A stretch of 64,000 nucleotides of DNA from Achromobacter aloeverae (GTDB lineage Bacteria > Pseudomonadota > Gammaproteobacteria > Burkholderiales > Burkholderiaceae_B), in assembly GCF_004121055.1 (NCBI RefSeq), contig NZ_PYAL01000001.1, forward strand, positions 186,001-250,000, in the 5' to 3' direction. The notes beneath the pieces are model-generated. The model had not been told where the DNA came from, ran no database searches, and saw nothing but the letters and a program-made list of their open reading frames with translations. Below, in pieces: positions 16,361 to 24,995 of the stretch; positions within the stretch are counted from its first letter, which is position 1, and the number at the start of each line of letters is the position of its first letter. The position numbers and the translations under genes are program-made.

Positions 16361-17286
16361 CAGGCCGCGCCCGGCTCGCGGGTGCGGGTGGCGGTGACCA
16401 GCGGATCGTGCAGCAGGACATCGGCGAATTGCCGCGCAAGCCCCGCGGCAGGCGCATCCTGGCGCGTCACCAGGTGCAGGCCCCGCAGGGCCCACGCGTC
16501 GAGCAGTGAAATGCCCACCATCGTGCCCGCGCGCAGGTCCGGCTCCGCCACGCTGGTCGGCACCAGCGCCAATCCGACGCCCGCGCGCACCAGGTAAAGG
16601 ACGGACGCGAAATCGTGCGCATGCACGCGCACGTTCAGGGCCTTGCCGCTCTTCGCCGCCTGCGTTTCCAGGAAGTGGAAATTACTGCTGGCGCGGTCCA
16701 TGCAGACGAAGCCATGCGACAAGGCGTCGGCGAAGGCGATGCGGCTGCGCGCGGCCAGCGGATGGTCCGGAGGCGCGGCGCAGACCAGGCGATCGATCGC
16801 ATAAAGTTCGCAGTGCAGCTCGGCATCCTGCGCCCGCCCGGCGAATATGCCGATATCGGCGTCCCCGCGCCGGATGGCGCCCGCTATCGATTCGCTGTCG
16901 GCTTCCTGCAAGTCGACGTCGATGTGGGAGTTGGCCGTCAGGAACCGCGCCAGGCTGGGGATGATGAAGCCATTGAGCGAACTGCTGTTGGCCAGCAGGC
17001 GTATCCGCCCCTTCAGGTTGCGCGCGTAGGCGCCGACTTCCTGCTGCATGGCCTGCAAATTGGCCAGCAGCACGTCGGCGTGGCGCGCCAGGGCCTCGCC
17101 GGCCGGGGTCAGCGTCATGCCCTTGGCGGAACGCACGAAGAGCGGGCTGCCGGCGGTGTACTCCAGGTTTTTAAGCCGATAGCTGGCCGACGGCGCGGTC
17201 ATGTGCATGGCCGCCGCGCCAGCGGAAAGATTGCCCGCTTGCACGATGGCCTTGAACAGGCGCAGATCCTTCAATTCATAGGACAT
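16345..17286 (-). CDS. LysR-family transcriptional regulator
   Basis: Predicted 313-residue LysR-type regulator. The N-terminal helix-turn-helix reads LKDLRLFKAIVQAGNLSAGAAAMHMTAPSASYRLKNLE, with SASYRLKNLE in place of the common SRQIRRLE. The periplasmic-binding-protein-like effector domain spans about 90-300, with IRLLANSSSLNGFIIPSL at its start and VRAGVGLALVPTSVA near 255. ATG 17286 has GGGAG upstream. Its last codons and stop fall inside the 11-bp repeat array, an odd feature that may make the C-terminus strain-variable. It is the final gene of the minus-strand CoA-transferase / Bug / enoyl-CoA hydratase operon rather than divergent from it, less usual for LysR. Confidence 0.9.
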   Translation of the reverse strand: MSYELKDLRLFKAIVQAGNLSAGAAAMHMTAPSASYRLKNLEYTAGSPLFVRSAKGMTLTPAGEALARHADVLLANLQAMQQEVGAYARNLKGRIRLLANSSSLNGFIIPSLARFLTANSHIDVDLQEADSESIAGAIRRGDADIGIFAGRAQDAELHCELYAIDRLVCAAPPDHPLAARSRIAFADALSHGFVCMDRASSNFHFLETQAAKSGKALNVRVHAHDFASVLYLVRAGVGLALVPTSVAEPDLRAGTMVGISLLDAWALRGLHLVTRQDAPAAGLARQFADVLLHDPLVTATRTREPGAAWMTAD

Positions 17287-17330
17287 CCCGGGACTCCCGC
17301 GACAACAGACACGGCGGCCCCGGTCTCCGG

Positions 17331-18125
17331 TCAACCGCCCTTGGCACGCGCTTTTTCTTCCAGGAAGGCCCGCATGTAGCGGCCGGGCTCCCCGGTGCCG
17401 AATGCCGCGCCGAACTCCAGCACCCCGTTGCGGATGGAGACATCCAGGGGCTCGTCCTCCCACTCGCGCAGCAATCGCTTTTGCTGGGCCAGCACGCGCG
17501 GGCCCAGTCCGGCCAGCATACCCGCAATACGGTCCACTTCCGCGTCGAGCGCTTCGGTCGGCACCACCCGGTCCAGCAGCCCCCAGGAGAGCGCTGTCTG
17601 GGCATCCGCCACCTCGCCGGTCAACAGCATCCAGTTGGCCCGCGCCTTGCCGACCAGGCGCGGCAGCAGCGCCGCATGGATGATGGAAGGCACGCCCACC
17701 TTGACCTCCGGCATGCCCATGTGGGCCTGCTCGGACGCGATGCGCAGATCGCAAGCCAGCGCGAGCTCCATGCCGCCGCCCAGGCACCAGCCCGGGATGC
17801 GGGCGATCACGGGCATGGACAGCAAGCGCACGCCGTCGCACAGCTGGCGCAGGCGGTCGATGTAGCCGATGGCGCCGGCATGGTCGAAGTGCGCCATTTC
17901 CTTGATGTCGGATCCGGCGACGAAGGCTTTTTCCTGATGCGCCCGCAACACCACCACGCGCACGTCGTCGCGCCCGGCCAGGTAATCGAGCGCCTCGATC
18001 AGGCCCTCCACGACACGGGCGCTGAGGATGTTCAGCTTGCCCGCGTCGCGGATTTCCAGCGTGGCCACGCCTTGCGCGGAAATCGCCAGTCCGGCGTGGG
18101 GATGGGTGAAATCGTTTTGGCTCAT
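17331..18125 (-). CDS. Enoyl-CoA hydratase/isomerase (crotonase) family
   Basis: Predicted 264-residue crotonase-fold enzyme acting on a CoA thioester. The oxyanion-hole segments are FVAGSDIKEM near 68-77 and IPGWCLGGGMELALACDLRIA near 110-130; both acidic residues expected for hydratase activity are present, in GGGMELA and in GMPEVKVGVPS. The C-terminal trimerisation helices are normal. It lies 7 bases after Bug gene 3 and 44 bases before the LysR start, in an operon led by a CoA-transferase, so the substrate is probably the CoA ester made by that enzyme. Hydratase is most likely; a hydrolase or isomerase reaction cannot be excluded. Confidence 0.9.
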   Translation of the reverse strand: MSQNDFTHPHAGLAISAQGVATLEIRDAGKLNILSARVVEGLIEALDYLAGRDDVRVVVLRAHQEKAFVAGSDIKEMAHFDHAGAIGYIDRLRQLCDGVRLLSMPVIARIPGWCLGGGMELALACDLRIASEQAHMGMPEVKVGVPSIIHAALLPRLVGKARANWMLLTGEVADAQTALSWGLLDRVVPTEALDAEVDRIAGMLAGLGPRVLAQQKRLLREWEDEPLDVSIRNGVLEFGAAFGTGEPGRYMRAFLEEKARAKGG

Positions 18126-18132
18126 GGTCCGC

Positions 18133-19113
18133 TCACAGTTTCTCGAAGCCGATATCGTTCACCACCTTCTGCCATACCTCATAGGAATGCGCGATCACGG
18201 CGGCGAACTGCTCGCGCGAGGTGTAGTCCGGCACGGCGCCCTGCTGCTCGATGGCCGCGATTACCGCGGGTTCGCTCAGCACCTGCTTGATGGCCCCGTT
18301 CAGCTTGTCGAGGATGGGCGCCGGCGTGCCCTTGGGCGCGGCCAGGCCGAACCAGCTGGGGGTGTTCAGCTGCGGATAGCCCAGCTCTGCATAGGTCGGC
18401 ACGTCCGGCAGGCTCTTCACCCGCTGCGGCGAGGCCACGGCCAGCGCGCGCAGCTTGCCGGAAGCCAGGAAACCGGCCGACGACGGCAGATTGTCGAACA
18501 CCACTTCCACCTGGCCCGCCATCAGGTCGACCAGGGCCGGCCCCAGGCCCTTGTACGGCACGTGCAGCATCTTGGTGCCGGTGCTGCTGAGGAAGCGTTC
18601 GCCGAACAGGTGGCTGTAGCCGCCGCTGCCGGACGACCCGAAGGCGTAGCGGCCCGGCTTGGCCTTGAGCGCGTCCACCAGGTCCTTGAAGGTCTTCAGA
18701 TTCGAATCGCCACGCACGTCCAGCACGCCCATCACGTTGGCCAGGTTGCTGATGGGGGCGAAGTCCTTCACGGGATCGTAGCTGGACTTCTCGTGCACGG
18801 CGGGATTCACCGCGTGCGAACTTTCCACCGCCATCACCAGGGTATAGCCGTCGGCAGGCTCGCGCGCGGCGAAGGCGCTGCCCAGCGCACCGCCCGCGCC
18901 CGGCTTGTTCACGACCACGACGGTCTGCCCCAGGACTTCCCCCAGCTTGGGCGCGACGATGCGGGCCATCAGGTCGGTGGTGCCGCCGGGCGCGTAAGGC
19001 ACGATCAATTGCAGGCTGTGATCGGGATAGGCGGCCAGGGCCGGCGAGGCCGCGCAAGCAAGGCCCAGGGTGAAAGCCAGCGCGCCCAGGGCGTGACGGA
19101 ACGTGGGGGTCAT
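18133..19113 (-). CDS. Bug/TctC-family periplasmic solute receptor (3)
   Basis: Predicted 326-residue receptor with a Sec signal (MTPTFRHALGALAFTLGL, cleavage at ALA). The mature part shows LIVPYAPGGTTDLM, NKPGAGGALGS, LHVPYKGLGPALVDL and LRALAVASPQR. ATG 19113 has CGGAGA upstream; the longer frame from 19173 overlaps the CoA-transferase spacing and was trimmed. It sits between the CoA-transferase and enoyl-CoA hydratase genes in one transcription unit, so it probably delivers the acid that the transferase activates. Confidence 0.92.
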   Translation of the reverse strand: MTPTFRHALGALAFTLGLACAASPALAAYPDHSLQLIVPYAPGGTTDLMARIVAPKLGEVLGQTVVVVNKPGAGGALGSAFAAREPADGYTLVMAVESSHAVNPAVHEKSSYDPVKDFAPISNLANVMGVLDVRGDSNLKTFKDLVDALKAKPGRYAFGSSGSGGYSHLFGERFLSSTGTKMLHVPYKGLGPALVDLMAGQVEVVFDNLPSSAGFLASGKLRALAVASPQRVKSLPDVPTYAELGYPQLNTPSWFGLAAPKGTPAPILDKLNGAIKQVLSEPAVIAAIEQQGAVPDYTSREQFAAVIAHSYEVWQKVVNDIGFEKL

Positions 19114-19175
19114 GGGTGTCTCCGGATGGTTGTTGTGTGGGTTGAAACGGTGTATCGAATCGGTGTAGGGCAAGG

Positions 19176-20354
19176 CTAGGTGTCGGCCAGGCGTCGCAGC
19201 ACGGCTTCGGTGTGCTCGCCCATCAGCGGCGGCGCGCGCAGGGGCGCGGCGGGCTCGCCCGCCAGCATGGGATTGCGCACCAGCGGAATCGCGCCGAAAC
19301 GCGGATGGTTCGCGTAGCGCAGCATGCCGCGATGGCGCACCTGTTCATCGGCGAACACTTCTTCCAGCGTATTCACCGGTCCCCAGGCGATGCCCGCCGC
19401 TTCAAGCTGGGTCGTCCAATGCGCGCGTTCGCGCTGGACCAGGATGTCGGCCAGGATAGGCCGCAAGGCCGCCAGGTTCTCGACGCGGCCCTTGTTGCTG
19501 GCGAAACGGGCGTCGACCGCCAGGTCCGGCCGACCGCACAAAGCGCACAGGCGGACGAACTGCTCGTCATTGCCCACCGCCAGGATGAAATGCCCGTCGC
19601 TGGCGCGGAACACCTCGTAGGGCGCGAGATTGGGATGGGCGTTGCCGGTACGGCCCGGGCTCTGTCCGGAGACCAGGTAATTGGCCCCCTGGTTGGCGTT
19701 GATGGCCACCGCCACGTCCAGCAGCGCGATGTCCAGGTGCCCGCCCTCGCCGGTGCGGCCCCGGCGCAGCAGCGCCGCCAGGATGGCGGACGTCGCATAC
19801 ATGCCGGTGGCGATGTCCACCACCGGCATGCCGGCGCGCAAGGGACCTGCCCCAGGTTCGCCGTCGGCGCGGCCCGTGTAGCCCATGAGTCCGCCCATGC
19901 CCTGGAAAATGTAGTCGTAGCCCGGACGCGAGGCCTTAGGGCCATCCTGGCCGTAGCCGGTGATGGAAACGTAGATCAGGCCGGGATGCAGCGCCTTCAG
20001 GCTGGCGTAGTCCAGGCCGTAGCGCTTGAGCGTGCCTGCCTTGTAGTTCTCCACCAGGACGTCGGTGTCGCGCAGCAGGGCCAGCAGCGTCGTACGGTCC
20101 GCCGGCGCGCCGAAGTCCAGGCAGATCGATTGCTTGTTGCGATTGCAGCAGGTGAAGTAGGCGGAGAAGGAAGCCTCGCCATCTTCCGAGCGCAGGTAGG
20201 GCGGCCCCCACTTGCGCGTGTCATCGCCCTGTCCGGGCCGTTCGACCTTGATCACCTCCGCGCCCAGGTCCGCCAGGTTCTGCGTGCACCAGGGTCCGGC
20301 CAGGATACGGGAAAGATCCAATACCCGGACATTGTCCAACACCTTGCTCAGCAC
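19176..20354 (-). CDS. CaiB/BaiF family (class III) CoA-transferase
   Basis: Predicted 392-residue class III CoA-transferase, moving CoA from a donor thioester such as succinyl-CoA to a carboxylic acid. The start reads VLDLSRILAGPWCTQNLADLGAEVIKVE, the family hallmark, and the likely nucleophile is D147 in RPGYDYIFQG. GWG-type loops and a late GIAWGPVNTLEEVF segment complete the fold. Length matches formyl-CoA, succinyl-CoA-itaconate and mesaconate transferases. It is the first gene of the minus-strand operon with a Bug receptor, crotonase and LysR. The acid substrate is unknown; a dicarboxylate is plausible. Confidence 0.93.
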   Translation of the reverse strand: MLSKVLDNVRVLDLSRILAGPWCTQNLADLGAEVIKVERPGQGDDTRKWGPPYLRSEDGEASFSAYFTCCNRNKQSICLDFGAPADRTTLLALLRDTDVLVENYKAGTLKRYGLDYASLKALHPGLIYVSITGYGQDGPKASRPGYDYIFQGMGGLMGYTGRADGEPGAGPLRAGMPVVDIATGMYATSAILAALLRRGRTGEGGHLDIALLDVAVAINANQGANYLVSGQSPGRTGNAHPNLAPYEVFRASDGHFILAVGNDEQFVRLCALCGRPDLAVDARFASNKGRVENLAALRPILADILVQRERAHWTTQLEAAGIAWGPVNTLEEVFADEQVRHRGMLRYANHPRFGAIPLVRNPMLAGEPAAPLRAPPLMGEHTEAVLRRLADT

Positions 20355-20500
20355 GTCGTCTCCTCGCCTGCCTGAATATCATGCGGGAGAGTCTAGAAAG
20401 ACGCGCCGGCAGCGTCCATTTCAAATCTTCTAAGCCGGCGTTCAAGGCGCTCTAAACAGCGCTGACCGGGGCGTCGACCGGGAGCCAGGCATCGCCGCGG

Positions 20501-21853
20501 TCAGGCCGTGGCCAGCAGGTCCTCCACCGCCATGCCGATGGACAGGATGCGGCGGTCGGTGTCGCGGGCCCCGGCGATCATCAGGCCGACCGGGGCCGTG
20601 CCGGGTTCATGGCAAGGCAGCGACAACGCGCAGCCGTCGAGAAAGTTGATCAGCACCGGATTGCGCAGGATGGCGCCGTTGGTCGCGTAGTAGGCGTCGT
20701 CGCTGGCGCTGAGCGGCGCGATGGCCGGCGCGACGATGGGCACCGTGGGCAGCACCAGCGCGTCGTAACCGGCTATGCGTTCCTGCACGGCCGCGATCCA
20801 GGCCTGGCGCGCGGCCAGCAGGTCGATGTAGTCGGCCGCCATCATTTCCTGGCCCCGGCGTATGCGCGAGATCACGCGTGGATCGTAGCGGTCGCCCGCG
20901 CGGCCCATGAGATCGCGGTGCCAGGCGTAGGCTTCGGCCGCCGGGAAGCCGCCCTTGGCATTGATGGCAGCCAGCTGCGCGAAGGCCGGGATGGCGATCT
21001 CCTCGACCAGCGCGCCGGCCGCCGACAGGCGGCGCAAGGCGTTGGAGAATGCCGCCGAGACGGCGTCGTCCAGGCCGTCCAGCGCCACGGTGGCAGGCAC
21101 CGCCAGGCGGAGCCCGCGCAGTTCGGCGGGCCGCGCAACGGCGGCGTTGTCGCCAGCCATGATGGCGTCCAGGGTGGCGCAGCAGCGCACCGACGGCGCC
21201 AGCGGTCCGATGGAGTCGAGCGTGCGCGACAAGGGCTGCACCCCTTGCGTCGGTACCCGATGCGCGGTCGGCTTGAAACCGGCCAGGCCGCAAAGCGCGG
21301 CAGGAATGCGCACGGACCCGCCCGTGTCCGAGCCGATGCCGGCGTATGCCATGCCGTCGGTCACGGAGATGGCGGCGCCGGAGGAAGATCCGCCGGGAAT
21401 GCGGCCGGTGGCGCGATCCCAGGGATTGCGCGGCGTGCCGTAATGCGGATTGATGCCCAGTCCCGAAAACGCGAACTCGGTCATGTTGGTGCGGCCGACG
21501 ATGACCGCTCCGGCGGCCAGCAGGCGTTGTATCGCCGGTGCGGTGACGGTGGCGGCGGGCTCGCCGACGCAGGCCACCGAGCCGCCAGTGGTGGTTTCGC
21601 CCGCGACGTCGAACAGGTCCTTGATGGAGACCGGCAGGCCATCGATGGCCGAGCGCGCCAGGCCGGCGGCGCGCAAGGTGTCCGCGGCCCGGGCCGCGGC
21701 GCGCGCCTGGTCCGGATAACGCCGTGTGAACACCCGCGCCCCTTCCCCGGCGGGGTCGGCGGCGCGCGCCAGCGCCGTCTCGGCCAGGTTCGCCGCACTG
21801 GTCTCGCCCTGGCGCAGTTGCGCCGCTGCCTGTTCTAGCGTGGGATACTTCAT
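20501..21853 (-). CDS. Amidase-signature-family hydrolase
   Basis: Predicted 450-residue amidohydrolase of the amidase signature family, cleaving a carboxamide to acid and ammonia. The Ser-cisSer-Lys triad is complete: K78 in SIKDLFDVAG, the cis-serine S156 in GGSSSGAA and the nucleophile S180 in DTGGSVRIPA, with the standard 24-residue spacing. There is no signal peptide, so it is cytoplasmic. The C-terminus has the family pattern LPTVPIVAP and a final NFLDGCALSLPC. It lies downstream of Bug gene 4 across a 177-base gap holding a perfect palindrome, so it may have its own promoter. Substrate unknown. Confidence 0.93.
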   Translation of the reverse strand: MKYPTLEQAAAQLRQGETSAANLAETALARAADPAGEGARVFTRRYPDQARAAARAADTLRAAGLARSAIDGLPVSIKDLFDVAGETTTGGSVACVGEPAATVTAPAIQRLLAAGAVIVGRTNMTEFAFSGLGINPHYGTPRNPWDRATGRIPGGSSSGAAISVTDGMAYAGIGSDTGGSVRIPAALCGLAGFKPTAHRVPTQGVQPLSRTLDSIGPLAPSVRCCATLDAIMAGDNAAVARPAELRGLRLAVPATVALDGLDDAVSAAFSNALRRLSAAGALVEEIAIPAFAQLAAINAKGGFPAAEAYAWHRDLMGRAGDRYDPRVISRIRRGQEMMAADYIDLLAARQAWIAAVQERIAGYDALVLPTVPIVAPAIAPLSASDDAYYATNGAILRNPVLINFLDGCALSLPCHEPGTAPVGLMIAGARDTDRRILSIGMAVEDLLATA

Positions 21854-21945
21854 ATGGCTGGTCTACCTTGCAGGGATGGCCGTTATCGTTGCCGCGGTGC
21901 ATCACGGCCGCGGCATGCGGTGCGACATGGGCGCGGCACGGGTGC

Positions 21946-21963
21946 CTTCACGACGTCGTGAAG
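21946..21963. promoter_or_regulatory. 18-bp perfect palindrome upstream of amidase
   Basis: CTTCACGACGTCGTGAAG is its own reverse complement. It lies 93 bases before the amidase start, in the 177-base gap after Bug gene 4. Its length and position favour an operator for a dimeric regulator over a terminator, since no T-tract follows. Confidence 0.5.
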
Positions 21964-22030
21964 ATGTCGCAGGCGATTATGCCATCCGGACGAGCGCGAC
22001 CGCGCTGCGCGAACCTGGCGCATGCGTCGG

Positions 22031-23032
22031 CTACCCGGCCCGCAACAGCCCTTCGCTGGCCAATTGCTGCCCCTTCTTGTCCTCCGACGCCAGATACGCC
22101 GTGAACTCGGCGGCGCTGCCTTGCCGCACCCGCGAGCCCAGGTTCGCCATCTTCTGCTTCACGTCGTCCTGGCCCAGCGCCTGGTTCAGCACCTGGTTGA
22201 GCCGCGCGACGACGGCGGCCGGCGTGCCCGCCGGCGCCATCAGGCCCGCCGTCGTGGTCACGTCGAAACCGGCCAGGCCCAGCTCCTGCAGGGTTCGCAC
22301 CTGGGGCAGGTCCGCCGCCCGGCTGGCCGACGTCATCGCCAGCGGCCGCAGGTTGCCGGCCTTCAGGTGCGGCAGGGAACTCGGCAACTGGTCGATGAAC
22401 GCATCCAGCTGACCGCCCAGCAAATCGTTCAACCCCGGCCCCGAGCCCTTGTAGGGAATGATGTTCAAGCGCACCCCGGCGGCCTTCTCCAGCAACAGGA
22501 TGGCAATGTGATTGGTGGTGCCATTGCCCGAGTGACCGATGCTGATCTTGCCCGGCGCCGCCTTGGCCGCCGCGATGAAATCCTGGTAGGTGGCGTAGCG
22601 GCCGCGCGTGGGCACCTCCAGCACCAGCGGCGTTTCCGCCATGAAACCGACGGGCGCGAAGTCAGCGGGCTTGAAGGATTTGCCGCCCGGCACCAGGCGC
22701 GGCGCGTAGGCGAAGCTGCCATTGGCGGTCACGATCAAGGTGTACCCGTCGGGTTGCGCGCGCGCCACCAGGTCATGCCCCACCACCCCGCCCGCGCCGG
22801 GGCGGTTATCGATAACGAAGGAGGCATGCAGGATGGCGCCCATCGCGGTGGTGATCGCACGGCCCGTGATATCGAGATTGCCGCCCGGGGCATAGGGCAC
22901 CACCACGGTGACGGGGCGGACGGGATAGGCCTCCGCCGCGCTCGCGGCGCGGCCCAGCGCGAGCGCCGCGCCACCGGCCATGGCGGTGGCCAGGAACGCG
23001 CGGCGGGACCCGCGCAAGGTGTCGTCTTGCAT
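22031..23032 (-). CDS. Bug/TctC-family periplasmic solute receptor (4)
   Basis: Predicted 333-residue receptor with a clear twin-arginine signal, GSRRAFLATAMAGGAAL, cleaved near ASA. Mature landmarks are VVVPYAPGGNLDITG, DNRPGAGGVVG, IIPYKGSGPGLNDL and LRPLAMTSASR. AAGGAGA lies before ATG 23032. The NLD tripeptide after the PGG turn differs from the common TD or SD and may mark another ligand class. It is upstream of the amidase on the same strand and divergent from the class II aldolase, so it could import an amide. Confidence 0.92.
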   Translation of the reverse strand: MQDDTLRGSRRAFLATAMAGGAALALGRAASAAEAYPVRPVTVVVPYAPGGNLDITGRAITTAMGAILHASFVIDNRPGAGGVVGHDLVARAQPDGYTLIVTANGSFAYAPRLVPGGKSFKPADFAPVGFMAETPLVLEVPTRGRYATYQDFIAAAKAAPGKISIGHSGNGTTNHIAILLLEKAAGVRLNIIPYKGSGPGLNDLLGGQLDAFIDQLPSSLPHLKAGNLRPLAMTSASRAADLPQVRTLQELGLAGFDVTTTAGLMAPAGTPAAVVARLNQVLNQALGQDDVKQKMANLGSRVRQGSAAEFTAYLASEDKKGQQLASEGLLRAG

Positions 23033-23270
23033 GTCTGTCTCCTTTCATTATTTTTTCAGCCGTCCGTTCTGCGCCGGCGCGGCAGGCCCATCTTGCGACA
23101 AGACACGCAAAAGCGCATTGAAGAAAAGAGATACCAGCGTTTCTCAACCAGCAAGGGCCGGGCGGCATGGAGCCGCTAGCATGCAGGAGCGCCCGATGTG
23201 ATGCGCGATGCCCCATGCGCCGCACCGCGACACGGCACGACACAAGACGACACGACACGGAGACCAGGCC

Positions 23271-24101
23271 ATGCCACTCACCACCCCCCGGGATGACGAC
23301 GCAGACGACGATCGCCCCCGCCCCGGCCCCATGCATTTCCCCGACATCCGCGCGGCCTGCTCGCCCGCGGAATGGAAGGTGCGCGTGCAATTGGCGGCGT
23401 GCTACCGCCTGATGGACCTGTACGGCATGTCGGACCTGATCGCCAATCACATCTCGGCGCGCGTGCCGGGAGAGGATGATGCCTTCCTGATCAATGCCTA
23501 CGGCCTGCTATACGAGGAAATCACCGCGTCCAGCCTGATCAAGATCAACGGCAAGGGCGAGATACTGGCCCAGCCGGACTTCGGCGAACCGGGCTACGGC
23601 GTCAACCAGGCCGGCTTCGTGATCCACAGCGCCATCCACCGCGCCCGCCACGAGGTGGAATGCGTCATCCACACGCACACCTGGCCCGGCATGGCCCTGT
23701 CGTCACTCTCCTGCGGCCTGCTGCCCATGAACCAGACCGCGATGCGTTTCGCGCGTATCGGCTACCACGACTATCAGGGGGTAGTGCTGGACCCGAGCGA
23801 ACAGGAATCGCTGGTGCGCGACCTCGGCGCCAACAACGCCTTGATCCTGCGCAACCACGGCCTGCTCACGGTGGGCAACACCATCGCCGAGGCGTTCAAC
23901 GCCATGCACAGGCTGGAGCTGAGCGCCAAGGCCCAGCTCGCCGCGATGGCCTGCAACACCGATCTCCATGCGGTCCCGGAAGATTGCATCGAAAAGACCT
24001 ACCAGAACTACCAGCCCAACGTGCGCCGTCCCTTCGGCGTGCTGGAGTGGCCGGCGCTGATACGCAAGCTGGACCGCCTGGACCAGAGCTACAAGCTGTA
24101 G
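23271..24101 (+). CDS. Class II aldolase/adducin-family protein
   Basis: Predicted 276-residue cytoplasmic protein of the class II aldolase/adducin family, a zinc enzyme cleaving or decarboxylating sugar-phosphate-like or hydroxyacid substrates. Metal ligands are visible in CVIHTHTWPGMALS near 135-148 and in LILRNHGLLTVG near 196-207; GMSDLIANHISARVPG near 57-72 is the substrate loop. It lacks the long N-terminus of adducins except for an acidic 35-residue lead. ATG 23271 has GGAGA upstream and follows short ACGACAC repeats. It ends 3 bases before the convergent amidohydrolase stop. Similar genes accompany Bug receptors and dehydrogenases in hydroxyacid catabolism. Confidence 0.9.
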   Translation: MPLTTPRDDDADDDRPRPGPMHFPDIRAACSPAEWKVRVQLAACYRLMDLYGMSDLIANHISARVPGEDDAFLINAYGLLYEEITASSLIKINGKGEILAQPDFGEPGYGVNQAGFVIHSAIHRARHEVECVIHTHTWPGMALSSLSCGLLPMNQTAMRFARIGYHDYQGVVLDPSEQESLVRDLGANNALILRNHGLLTVGNTIAEAFNAMHRLELSAKAQLAAMACNTDLHAVPEDCIEKTYQNYQPNVRRPFGVLEWPALIRKLDRLDQSYKL

Positions 24102-24104
24102 CGG

Positions 24105-24995
24105 TCAGAAGCCGTACAGGCGCGCCGGATTGCTGACGAGCACCTGTACGCGCAGGTCCGTTTCCGGCAGCCAGGTGTCGATTTCCTCGCGCAAGCCGCG
24201 TGGGTCGATATCGCGATAGGGACTGACCTCGGTCGGCAGCTTGCCGGGCGCGCGGCTGGTATGCGGCCAATCGCTGGCCCATACCGCCCGCTCGGGATTG
24301 GCCGCCAGGAAGGCCCGCGCCAACGCGGTGACCTGTTGCGCCGTCGCGCCCTGGTTGATCCGATAGGACCCCGACAACTTGACATAGGCCGCGCCGCTGC
24401 CCACCAGGTCCAGCACCTCGCGCACCCGCGCGTCGCCCAGGCCCAGGCGCGCCGGAATCGTGGAGAAATGATCCAGCACCACCGGCAGCCCCAGGCCGCG
24501 CAAGCGCGGCGCGGCGGCGGCGATGGCGTCCAGCGATGCATAGGTCTGGATGTGCCAGCCCTGTCCGCGCAGCCGGCCGGCCCAGGCGCCGAAGGCGCGC
24601 ACCACCGCCTCCGGATCGCTGGCGCCCACGCTCTCCAGGTTGATGCGCACGCCGCGCACGCCGGCGTCGTGCAGTTCGCCCAGCGTCGCGTCGCTCACGT
24701 CCTCCGCCAGGACGGCGACGCCGCGGCCGTCGCCGCGCATGGCCGCCAGGCTGTCGACCAGCAGGCGGTTGTCCGTGCCGTAGAAGCTGGGCTGGACGAT
24801 GACCGCGCGCGCCAGGCCCAGGCGGCCCATATGCCCCCGCAGGTCCGCCACCGTCGCGGGACCCGCGGTATAGGGACGGTCGGGCAGCATGGGATAGGCC
24901 GCCTGCTCGCCGACCACATGCACATGGCAATCGCAGGCGCCGGCCGGCAAGGCCGCCGCCACGGCGTCTCCCGCCGGCGCGCCGCCCGCCGCCAT
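24105..24995 (-). CDS. Amidohydrolase, 2-pyrone-4,6-dicarboxylate hydrolase-like
   Basis: Predicted 296-residue TIM-barrel metal hydrolase of the amidohydrolase-2 type, resembling 2-pyrone-4,6-dicarboxylate lactonase and related lactonases. Metal-binding residues appear in CDCHVHV near residue 24, in GWHIQTYAS and LPVVLDHFSTIPA in the middle, and in the catalytic aspartate of VWASDWPHT near 243. The preferred start, ATG 24995, overlaps the stop of the upstream dehydrogenase by one base (TGATG), so translation is coupled. It is the last gene of the GntR / Bug / Bug / dehydrogenase operon and probably opens a lactone or cleaves a dicarboxylate in the same pathway. Confidence 0.9.
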   Translation of the reverse strand: MAAGGAPAGDAVAAALPAGACDCHVHVVGEQAAYPMLPDRPYTAGPATVADLRGHMGRLGLARAVIVQPSFYGTDNRLLVDSLAAMRGDGRGVAVLAEDVSDATLGELHDAGVRGVRINLESVGASDPEAVVRAFGAWAGRLRGQGWHIQTYASLDAIAAAAPRLRGLGLPVVLDHFSTIPARLGLGDARVREVLDLVGSGAAYVKLSGSYRINQGATAQQVTALARAFLAANPERAVWASDWPHTSRAPGKLPTEVSPYRDIDPRGLREEIDTWLPETDLRVQVLVSNPARLYGF

